NCBI GenBank assembly: GCA_964584495.1
Contig: CAZPAH010000161.1
Location: forward strand, 1-5,466
Source: CAZPAH01 sp964584495
GTDB taxonomy: Bacteria > Krumholzibacteriota > Krumholzibacteriia > Krumholzibacteriales > Krumholzibacteriaceae
Reading direction: 5' to 3'
Length of the DNA stretch: 5,466 bases
Part shown: positions 1 through 5,466 of the stretch, in pieces
How positions within the stretch are numbered: position 1 is the first letter of the stretch
How the letters are laid out: each line of letters opens with the position of its first letter
The notes under the pieces: generated by a model
The model's input: the letters and a program-made list of their open reading frames with translations, nothing else
The model's database searches: none
Told to the model about the DNA's origin: nothing
Translations under genes and position numbers: made by a program

Positions 1-878
1 ACAAAACTTTTCTTTGTCGTGAAATGAAAATTAAGCTCCCCTATATCCTCGCCGACGATATCGAGCTTCTCTATACGCGCGTCCCCGAGCCCCATCTCGG
101 TCGACCAGCGCAGGTAGTCGATCGACATCGGATCGAATCCCATTATCTTTGCCGCCACCGCGTCGATTGCGACTGAATCTCCGCTTGCCAGGATCAGGTC
201 CCCTTCCACCGGATCCATCGTTCTCGGACCGGCACCGTTTCCGCATACCGTTCCGTCCATCACCGAGAAGACATTGGGATGGAGTTCCTTCTGCATCAAC
301 ATGAGATCCACCAAAACCTCGTGAATATACTTGTGCGCGTAGTGACGAACCTCTTTCAGCAGCCCGCCGAAAGCGTTCTTCACGGCTCCGGTCGTTGTCG
401 AATGCCCGTGGGTCTTCACCGTGGGCATATGAAGGATATCCCTGCCGATAAAAATCTTTGGGATCTCGATCCCGGCCGGGAAGATCTCGTTGAGCTTCAG
501 AAGCTTCGATTTGAACTCGTAGACGGTCCATTCCACTTCGGGCAGCGGTATGAAGGGAAGCGAGTGCTTTTCCAGAACCGGCATCCACAGGTTGTTTACC
601 GCTCCCTTTCTCGGATTGGTCACAACCGTCTTGTTCTCTATGGGGAGCAGCTGGTCCGGCCTATACCCCCTTCCGAGAAGGTCGCGAACAACCCCCTCGA
701 GCTGCCAGGGCTGGCTGGAACAGGCGGGGAAGTACTTGGTCCAGGAAAGGTTGAGCTTCAAGAGAAGCTCCCTCCGGGCTGAAAGAAATTCCCCGGCACC
801 GGCCGCTTCCATCACTCTATGGTAATCTTCAACGACCGTTTCCGGTGTAGTCCTGAGCACTGCTACTTTCGACGCCAA
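1..878 (-). CDS. DUF362 domain protein, C-terminus outside window
   Basis: The frame runs from a TTG at 878 to the left edge without a stop, giving 292 residues of an incomplete protein. It opens KVAVLRTTPETVVEDYHRVM (4-23), a characteristic DUF362 (PF04015) start. It continues with LLKLNLSW (39-46), PACSSQPWQLEGV (51-63), MPTVKTHGHSTTTGAVKNAF (151-170), MDGTVCGNGAGP (207-218) and ASGDSVAIDAVAAKIMGFDP (231-250), all family-conserved blocks. There is no signal peptide or membrane segment, so a cytoplasmic protein is likely. The biochemical role of the family is not established. Some relatives carry ferredoxin-type cysteine clusters; the visible part has only C53 and C212, so no iron-sulfur motif is seen. 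The TTG start is chosen because GGAGG lies six bases upstream and the conserved N-terminus begins directly after it. The short gap to the phosphoribosyltransferase gene indicates co-transcription and a possible link to polyprenyl-linked pentose metabolism, which is inference. Confidence 0.85.
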   Translation of the reverse strand, partial: MASKVAVLRTTPETVVEDYHRVMEAAGAGEFLSARRELLLKLNLSWTKYFPACSSQPWQLEGVVRDLLGRGYRPDQLLPIENKTVVTNPRKGAVNNLWMPVLEKHSLPFIPLPEVEWTVYEFKSKLLKLNEIFPAGIEIPKIFIGRDILHMPTVKTHGHSTTTGAVKNAFGGLLKEVRHYAHKYIHEVLVDLMLMQKELHPNVFSVMDGTVCGNGAGPRTMDPVEGDLILASGDSVAIDAVAAKIMGFDPMSIDYLRWSTEMGLGDARIEKLDIVGEDIGELNFHFTTKKSF

Positions 879-884
879 TTCAAA

Positions 885-889
885 CCTCC
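885..889 (-). promoter_or_regulatory. Shine-Dalgarno sequence fixing the TTG start of the DUF362 gene
   Basis: GGAGG on the minus strand stands six bases before the TTG at 878. This is near-ideal spacing and supports a non-ATG start that would otherwise be overlooked; the first in-frame ATG, at codon 23, lies inside the conserved N-terminus. The site falls in the 14-base gap after the phosphoribosyltransferase stop codon. Confidence 0.75.
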
Positions 890-892
890 AGA

Positions 893-1789
893 TCAAGCTC
901 CTGCGCTGATGATTATATAGATAGTGGCCAGAAACCACAAAAATACGTCTACCAGTATCGCCTTCTCCGTAAGAAGAACTCCGGAAGGATCCCCTCCCTC
1001 CCGGCGGTTGTAGACCAGAAATAGGTACCTCATCATTCCAAAGACAACGAACGGAATGGTGTAGACGAGGTTGTGCGTCCCGAACTTTTCAACGGTTTCG
1101 GGCCATACGGTATATATTGAATAGGACAGTATTGTCGCGGAAGCCGATATGCCTACCAGCTGATCGAGCAGGTGGACCGAGTAATCCCTCAACGATGTGC
1201 GGTGATTGCCGGCATTCTCGAGACTGCAGAATTCGTTTCTCCGCTTGCAGATGGCGAGAAAGAGCGACAGGAAAAGGGTACATATCCAGAGCCACGGGGA
1301 AAATTCGAGATCCGGCACGTCGCCGTGCAGCACCACCACTCCGGCGGCGGCCCGTATGAGGAAACTGAAGCTGATCGATATGACGTCGAGGATGACGACA
1401 TTCCTCAGCAGGAGCGAATAGAAAGAGTTTACCGCAATGAAGGCTATCGACAGGTAGAAAAACCCGGCGCCGAGCATCCATGCCCCCGCCAGGGATACGG
1501 CGGCAAGAACCGAGATCACCGAGACGGCCAGCGGCGGTCCGACCGAGCCCGATGCGATCGGCCTGCTTCTCTTCGAGGGGTGTTCCCGGTCGCGCTTTCT
1601 GTCGAAAAGATCGTTCAGGATATATATTGCCCCCGACAGCAGGCAGAATATCAAAAATCCCAAGAACGACTTCCACACGAGGTGCGGATCGAGGAACCTC
1701 TTCGAAAAAACGACCCCGGCAAAAAGAACAAGGTTCTTCGTCCATTGCTTGGGCCTCATGGATATGATAATATTCCAAAGACTATTCAT
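893..1789 (-). CDS. Decaprenyl-phosphate phosphoribosyltransferase-like enzyme (UbiA superfamily, DPPR synthase type)
   Basis: By family, this integral membrane enzyme transfers 5-phosphoribose from PRPP to a polyprenyl phosphate, giving polyprenyl-phosphoryl-5-phosphoribose. In mycobacteria (Rv3806c) this leads to the arabinose donor. The 298-residue length is typical. MRPKQWTKNLVLFA at 11-24 is the family N-terminus. The Mg-binding NDxxDxxxD motif is NDLFDRKRD at 59-67, followed by KRSRPIASG at 73-81. The second polar region has LLLRNVVILDV at 126-136 and FLIRAAAG at 143-150, then CKRRNEF at 181-187. The C-terminal PETVEKFGTHNLVYTIPF (230-247) and RYLFLVYNRREGGDP (254-268) separate DPPR synthases from quinone- or heme-pathway UbiA enzymes. 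The ATG at 1789 has no Shine-Dalgarno sequence; codon 11 (1759) is an alternative start, also without one. The next gene begins 14 bases after the stop. No DprE1, DprE2 or phosphatase is in view. Polyprenyl chain length cannot be inferred. Confidence 0.9.
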   Translation of the reverse strand: MNSLWNIIISMRPKQWTKNLVLFAGVVFSKRFLDPHLVWKSFLGFLIFCLLSGAIYILNDLFDRKRDREHPSKRSRPIASGSVGPPLAVSVISVLAAVSLAGAWMLGAGFFYLSIAFIAVNSFYSLLLRNVVILDVISISFSFLIRAAAGVVVLHGDVPDLEFSPWLWICTLFLSLFLAICKRRNEFCSLENAGNHRTSLRDYSVHLLDQLVGISASATILSYSIYTVWPETVEKFGTHNLVYTIPFVVFGMMRYLFLVYNRREGGDPSGVLLTEKAILVDVFLWFLATIYIIISAGA

Positions 1790-1865
1790 AACGGGATATT
1801 AACACATAAACTTTTCCAAGCCAAGCCTGAAGGGGGATAACGCGCAGGGAAACGGGCCGGCCCGT
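1790..1865. other. Intergenic region dividing the cluster into two pairs of genes
   Basis: This 76-base gap is the only real break between genes in the window; the other two junctions are an 8-base overlap and a 14-base spacer. It combines a GC-rich palindrome just after the ligase stop codon with an AT-rich, promoter-like stretch before the phosphoribosyltransferase gene. It could separate a polymer-assembly unit (5466-1866) from a pentose-donor unit (1789-1). No small ORF or RNA gene is apparent in it. Confidence 0.5.
1796..1824 (-). promoter_or_regulatory. Candidate sigma-70-like promoter upstream of the phosphoribosyltransferase gene
   Basis: On the minus strand TTGGCT (1824-1819) and TAATAT (1801-1796) are separated by 17 bases. 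Each matches four of six consensus positions. The segment is clearly more AT-rich than its surroundings. Transcription would begin close to the ATG at 1789, giving a leaderless or nearly leaderless message, which agrees with the missing Shine-Dalgarno sequence. Partial matches like this arise by chance, so confidence is low. Confidence 0.25.
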
Positions 1866-1866
1866 T
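1851..1866 (-). terminator. Perfect 16-base palindrome at the end of the ligase-family gene; possible weak terminator or 3'-end stabiliser
   Basis: AACGGGCCGGCCCGTT reads the same on both strands and begins at the last base of the TGA stop codon. As RNA it can form a 6-bp stem (AACGGG/CCCGTT) with a CCGG loop, followed by only three U residues and then CCC. A strong intrinsic terminator would have a longer U tract, so partial termination, transcript-end protection or a binding site for a dimeric protein are all possible. The palindrome is seen; its role is inferred. Confidence 0.35.
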
Positions 1867-3077
1867 CAGGCGGCCGCTTCGGAGCCTTTCCCGTCCGGGG
1901 CGACCACCAGGTACTGCCTGAGCAATGCCAGGTTCGAGCCGATGATGACATAGATTATAGTGACCACCTCGGCATCACCGAAATTCCATTCGAAAAATCC
2001 ATTGACGATAAAGCCGGCCAGCGCGGCAAGCGAGCCGACGACCCATGCCCTCTCTGGAGGGGGAAGATCGAGCCTGAGAAGCCCGCCGACAAGCCTGAAA
2101 AAAGAGAACAGGAGGTAGGAAAAAGCTATCAATCCGACCGAGCCGAGGGTGACTGCGACATGAAGAAAGATATTGTGCATATGCCCGTGGACGACCACGG
2201 CTCCCCGGGGCATATGTTTTCTGTAGATATCGGCTAGGTCGACGGGGCCGACCCCGAAGATCGGATTTTCCCTCCAGATCGAGATTCCACCCTTGAATAG
2301 CTCGATCCTTTGGATGTTTGTGCGGAAGTTCGGATCCCAGATACTCGTCACCCTTTCGCGATATTTCGGGGGCAAAAGGAAGAATATCACGACGAGCGAA
2401 GCTATAAACGGCACTATAAGCTTCTTGCGGGTGAGAAGCAGAATCACTATCGATGCGGTAACCATACCGAGCCAGGAAGACCTTGTGAAAGAGAGGAAAA
2501 GGGCTCCTCCAGTCAACGCCGCCGCGGCAAGCGAGACGATCTTGATTCTCGCCGGCACCCTTTTCCCGGCGCCGACGGCGCCGAAGAGCGAGCAGAGAAG
2601 CATCATGATCCCGCCGAAGGTCATCGCGACCGAGAACGGTCCGCTCGTTCTGCCGAGCGCTCCCCCTCCCCTGCCCGCAAGGAAAATTGCTATACCGTAG
2701 AGGGCGCTTCCCGAAGCGGATACGACCAGCACAGGGAAGAAACGTCTTATCGTTCCCCTGCTCAGGGGCGCGAACCCGATGTAATAGATAATGCTCAGCA
2801 GCAGGTAGTTCTTTAGATTTACCGCGGCGGCGGCCATATTACCCGAAAAGAGAACCGCGAGCAGGGTGGCCGCGACGAAAAGAGCTATCGGCAGGTCGAG
2901 GGCGGTCCTTACCGGCTTCTCGATCTTTCCCGCGAAGATCAATATGACCCAGAGAAACAGCCCGGCCGCCAGAGCGGTTTGCGTCGCCGCGATCGAAAAA
3001 GTCATCGAGAAGACGAAAATACCCAGCAATAAGGAGATCGCCTTTGCGGCAATCCCGCTCGGCAGGGATTTATTCAT
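1866..3077 (-). CDS. O-antigen ligase / O-antigen polymerase family membrane protein (Wzy_C, PF04932-like)
   Basis: This 403-residue polytopic inner-membrane protein has about ten to twelve hydrophobic segments, normal in size for WaaL/Wzy-type enzymes. These act at the periplasmic face on polyprenyl-diphosphate-linked glycan, either joining it to an acceptor or polymerising repeat units. Family marks are FTRSSWLG at 197-204, then the large polar loop with RIELFKGGISIWRENP from 257 and FGVGP at 274-278, and the HGHMHNIFL histidine motif at 297-305. A GFFEWNFGDAEV segment follows at 360-371. The ATG at 3077 is preferred. It has GGAGG three bases upstream and overlaps the stop of the preceding gene by 8 bases, suggesting translational coupling. 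A longer frame to 3197 would add 40 Gly/Ser/Trp-rich residues lying over the conserved tail of gene 1, and is rejected. Sequence motifs do not separate ligase from polymerase; the acceptor is unknown. Confidence 0.87.
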   Translation of the reverse strand: MNKSLPSGIAAKAISLLLGIFVFSMTFSIAATQTALAAGLFLWVILIFAGKIEKPVRTALDLPIALFVAATLLAVLFSGNMAAAAVNLKNYLLLSIIYYIGFAPLSRGTIRRFFPVLVVSASGSALYGIAIFLAGRGGGALGRTSGPFSVAMTFGGIMMLLCSLFGAVGAGKRVPARIKIVSLAAAALTGGALFLSFTRSSWLGMVTASIVILLLTRKKLIVPFIASLVVIFFLLPPKYRERVTSIWDPNFRTNIQRIELFKGGISIWRENPIFGVGPVDLADIYRKHMPRGAVVVHGHMHNIFLHVAVTLGSVGLIAFSYLLFSFFRLVGGLLRLDLPPPERAWVVGSLAALAGFIVNGFFEWNFGDAEVVTIIYVIIGSNLALLRQYLVVAPDGKGSEAAA

Positions 3078-5466
3078 TATCCTCCACCAGTACCGCTTCC
3101 CGGGTTCTATCCAGGATCTCCACGATCCGCCCGAACTCCCCTCGATCGAGGAGCCGTTCGATATCATCGATGGTCTCCACCCCCTCCCATCCGGCACATG
3201 CCCCGGCGGACTCTAAAGAGCCGCCTTTCGGCCCCGATCGGCTTCCGGCCGTGTAGATCCCTCCACCCGCCGCGGCGATGTCCCAGGCCGTTTTTTTCCA
3301 CCAGTTCAACGGCTCCCCTCCCGCAATCCTTAAAATCACGAGCCTGCCGGCTTCACCTTGAAAAATCCTCGAAATCGATATCTCCGCGAACAGACCGGCC
3401 TTCTCTACGATGCTCTCGTCGTCGGCACACATCTCGCGGATCAAAATGAATCGCCCGGAAGACCCTCTCGCGGCCCTCGCGAGCTTTTCCAGGGGAAGAA
3501 GAACCGTTCTGATATAACCTTCGAGCGGGTTGGCCACCGAATCCCCGGCAAATGAGAAATCCGCGAAGATATAATCCGCATCAAATCCATCAAAGATGGT
3601 ATCGAGCCTCCCCCGGCCTGCGAGCATGCCTATAAACGAACGGTACGAAGCATCTCTGCTCAAGCGGCGCCGGTTCGCCGAGATAACGCCTGCCTCGTCC
3701 GATACGACAACGAGGTTCGCGACGCCGGCGAATATCGAAGAGGCGTTCCTCACGAGCTCGCCGTTGCCCGCGGCGATTATTCCGTTGAGGGTGAATCTCC
3801 CCTGTTCCATACAAGGTTCGTATTCCGGCTCCAGATCCTCGGGACTGGATATCCATCGAACATGAATTCCACGATTCTCCAGTTCGCCGATCCTCTCGCG
3901 TGGGAGCCGGCTGCCGTACTTGTCTGTCATGATGATCTCGTCTATCTCGTAACGCCTCGATATGGCATCTATCTCGGAAAATGGACCGAGGATCTTCAAC
4001 CCGTGTATCAGCCTGCCTGCCATCTCGCCCCTGTCATCGAGAAAACCGACGGGCCTCAATCCCTTGGCCTGCTTAACGCGATGCAGTATCATCTCCGCTA
4101 CCGGCCCCGTCTCGCCTATCACTACCTTCGTATCGGAAACCTCCTCGTGCGAGGGCAGTTCGTGAAACCATCTCGTAGCGATCCGGGACCCCGCCAGAAA
4201 AACCGTCAGAATGAACCAGTCCATGACAAAAACCGACCTGGGGAAGGCTTCAAACCTGAAGAGGAAGGTGAACAGCACGATCATCAGGGCCGAACCCACC
4301 GTGACGGCCTTCATGACCCTCATAAGGTCGTCGAAGGTCGTGTACCTCCATACGGTCCTGTACAGCCCATAATAGAAGAAGACGGCCGTTCTGATAATCA
4401 GGACTATCGGAAGACTGGCCATCATCGAAGCCGTCTCGGCACGGGGAAAGCTGAAGTTGAGCCTGAGGTAATAGCTGAGAAGATAGCTTCCGGCGATGAA
4501 GACCAGGTCGCCCAGCGCCACCGCCAGCGTTCTGCCCTCCCAAAACAGCTTTCCTCCGCGTTCCATGCTTCTTATCTTGACGATCGCCCAGAGGAAGAAG
4601 CCGATCCAAAGAACCGCGAAGGCCGTCATGAAAAGCCTGTCGCCGCTGATCAGCAGCAGGGCGCTCACTCCGAGAAAAGCGGTGACCATGTACTCCAGAA
4701 TCGTAACCTGCTTGTGGGAAAGGCCCAGTGAGGTAAGCCTCTGGTAGTAGTGGGTCCTGTGAGGCGCAAATATCTTCTTTCTCTGAATCATCCTTCTGAC
4801 CAGTGTCAGGGCGGCGTCCCCCAGCACCGCTCCAAGCAGAAGGACCGTGATGAAAGCGGGAACCCCGTTTCCGTCGCCCACTATCGCGAGCGTAGCGAAG
4901 ATGAAGCCGGTAAAGGTGCTTCCCATGTCCCCCATGAAAATTCTCGCGGGAGGAAAATTGTAACGCAGGAAACCGAACATCGCCCCCGCTGTGACAAGAT
5001 ACAGGAAAACCAGCGGGGATCCTCCGGTCATTATTCCTATGAGGGCGAGAAAGAACGATGTTATCATCCCTATCCCCGCGGCCAGTCCATCTATGCCATC
5101 GATAAAATTGTAGAAATTGACTATCCCGACTATCCAAAGAAAGGTGAACGGCACCGCGAGGGCGCCAAGTTCGATAGTTCCTACCAATGGCAGTCTCAAA
5201 TCCCTCAGTACGACTCCCGAGATTATTACCGCCGCGGCGGCGACACACTGGCAGAACAGCTTCACCCGCGCATCGAGCCCCCTCAGATCGTCCACCAACC
5301 CGACAACCCCAATAAATGCCCCCGAAAGCAATATCCCCAGAGCGGTAGCGGTTTCCCGGAAGGGGTTGATTCCCGCGATGTAGAGGGTGGCGGCGGCCAG
5401 GAAGAATGATAGCGTTATCGCGATCCCCCCCAGGCGGGGTTTTGCCACGCTGTGGGAAGAGCGTAC
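3070..5466 (-). CDS. Polyprenyl-phosphate N-acetylhexosamine-1-phosphate transferase (WecA/WbpL type) fused to a degenerate CapD/WbpM-like module; 5' end outside window
   Basis: The N-terminal half belongs to the polyprenyl-phosphate sugar-1-phosphate transferase family, which moves a HexNAc-phosphate from its UDP form to the lipid carrier at the inner membrane. Residues are numbered from the in-frame GTG at 5448: PRLGG 4-8, LVDD 51-54, NFYNFIDGIDG 111-121, FMGDMGS 171-177 and PHRTHYYQRL 229-238, among about ten hydrophobic segments. The HRxHxYQRL form resembles WbpL-like QuiNAc/FucNAc transferases. Residues 305-430 match the CapD/WbpM four-helix membrane domain (YGLYRTVWRY, RFEAFPRSVFVMDW). 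Residues 441-538 are a Rossmann-like domain (PVGFLDD 466-472). Residues 551-735 follow the order of a short-chain dehydratase fold but lack its catalytic residues. A Gly/Ser-rich linker (about 727-753) and a CapD-like helical tail (757-790) end the protein. The GTG is probably not the start: the frame stays open to the edge and reads RSSHSVAKPRLGG, the usual family lead-in. Transferase call strong; second-half function uncertain. Confidence 0.9.
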   Translation of the reverse strand, partial: VRSSHSVAKPRLGGIAITLSFFLAAATLYIAGINPFRETATALGILLSGAFIGVVGLVDDLRGLDARVKLFCQCVAAAAVIISGVVLRDLRLPLVGTIELGALAVPFTFLWIVGIVNFYNFIDGIDGLAAGIGMITSFFLALIGIMTGGSPLVFLYLVTAGAMFGFLRYNFPPARIFMGDMGSTFTGFIFATLAIVGDGNGVPAFITVLLLGAVLGDAALTLVRRMIQRKKIFAPHRTHYYQRLTSLGLSHKQVTILEYMVTAFLGVSALLLISGDRLFMTAFAVLWIGFFLWAIVKIRSMERGGKLFWEGRTLAVALGDLVFIAGSYLLSYYLRLNFSFPRAETASMMASLPIVLIIRTAVFFYYGLYRTVWRYTTFDDLMRVMKAVTVGSALMIVLFTFLFRFEAFPRSVFVMDWFILTVFLAGSRIATRWFHELPSHEEVSDTKVVIGETGPVAEMILHRVKQAKGLRPVGFLDDRGEMAGRLIHGLKILGPFSEIDAISRRYEIDEIIMTDKYGSRLPRERIGELENRGIHVRWISSPEDLEPEYEPCMEQGRFTLNGIIAAGNGELVRNASSIFAGVANLVVVSDEAGVISANRRRLSRDASYRSFIGMLAGRGRLDTIFDGFDADYIFADFSFAGDSVANPLEGYIRTVLLPLEKLARAARGSSGRFILIREMCADDESIVEKAGLFAEISISRIFQGEAGRLVILRIAGGEPLNWWKKTAWDIAAAGGGIYTAGSRSGPKGGSLESAGACAGWEGVETIDDIERLLDRGEFGRIVEILDRTREAVLVEDNE
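3081..3085 (-). promoter_or_regulatory. Shine-Dalgarno sequence for the O-antigen ligase-family gene, inside the end of the upstream gene
   Basis: GGAGG on the minus strand lies three bases before the ATG at 3077, within the final codons of the fusion gene. The spacing is shorter than usual. Together with the overlapping stop and start (AATGAATAA) it suggests the ligase gene is translated by ribosomes finishing the upstream gene. It also supports the 3077 start over the longer frame. Confidence 0.6.

Noticed and set aside
31..588. Minus-strand 185-codon open frame
   Set aside because: Its product is Arg/Gly/Asp-rich without recognisable motifs and overlaps the DUF362 gene in another frame. 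The DUF362 frame contains the family's conserved blocks in order, so this is a shadow.
279..782. Plus-strand 167-codon open frame
   Set aside because: It is antisense to the conserved DUF362 blocks, with no recognisable motifs or convincing ribosome site.
1089..1778. Minus-strand 229-codon open frame overlapping the phosphoribosyltransferase
   Set aside because: It is the frame-shifted shadow of the UbiA-family gene; the true frame holds NDLFDRKRD and the C-terminal DPPR synthase motifs.
3078..3197. A 40-residue N-terminal extension of the ligase-family protein
   Set aside because: It is Gly/Ser/Trp-rich and unlike a membrane-protein N-terminus, lies over the conserved CapD-like tail of gene 1, and a better start with GGAGG exists at 3077.
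3862..4731. Plus-strand 289-codon open frame antisense to the fusion gene
   Set aside because: The product is rich in charged residues with no domain pattern, and it lies opposite a gene with strong membrane-protein motifs. It has the composition typical of the antisense of hydrophobic coding sequence.
4250..5248. Minus-strand 332-codon open frame in a second frame of the transferase gene
   Set aside because: The product is Arg/Gly/His/Ser-rich and lacks motifs, while the alternative frame carries LVDD, NFYNFIDGIDG and FMGDMGS. It is a shadow, not an overlapping gene.
1..5466. Possible CRISPR, tRNA, IS-element or long-repeat content
   Set aside because: Reading both strands by eye showed no regularly spaced repeats, no tRNA-like cloverleaf, no transposase motifs and no terminal inverted repeats. 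Only the short palindrome at 1851-1866 stood out.

Overview
All four genes in this window lie on the minus strand, so transcription runs from the right edge to the left. They read as one cell-envelope glycoconjugate cluster. Every membrane enzyme recognised belongs to a family that acts on polyprenyl-phosphate-linked sugars, which fits a bacterium with an O-antigen-like or other lipid-linked surface glycan, most likely Gram-negative. Base composition is moderately GC-rich (about 55% by eye) with frequent AGG and ATA codons. I cannot name the lineage. The mix of families and the unusual domain fusion suggest an uncultivated or poorly sampled phylum rather than a model proteobacterium.

Layout in transcription order. 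(1) 5466-3070: a large protein, cut at its N-terminus by the window edge. It joins a WecA/WbpL-type polyprenyl-phosphate N-acetylhexosamine-1-phosphate transferase to a CapD/WbpM-like module. The dehydratase part of that module is shortened and appears to have lost its catalytic residues. (2) 3077-1866: an O-antigen ligase/polymerase family membrane protein, overlapping gene 1 by 8 bases. (3) A 76-base gap holding a perfect 16-base palindrome and a weak promoter-like pair of hexamers. (4) 1789-893: a UbiA-superfamily enzyme closely resembling decaprenyl-phosphate phosphoribosyltransferase (DPPR synthase). (5) 878-1: a DUF362 protein with a TTG start and a strong Shine-Dalgarno sequence, still open at the left edge and so lacking its C-terminus here.

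Working model (inference): gene 1 would load a sugar phosphate onto the polyprenyl carrier at the cytoplasmic face. After assembly and export, gene 2 would polymerise the glycan or transfer it to its acceptor on the periplasmic side. Gene 3 would make polyprenyl-phosphoribose, in mycobacteria the precursor of the arabinose donor, pointing to a ribose- or arabinose-derived decoration. The DUF362 protein probably belongs to the same transcription unit, but its role is unknown. No epimerase, flippase or ordinary glycosyltransferase is present; these would have to lie outside the window. No RNA genes, mobile elements, CRISPR arrays or long repeats were seen.
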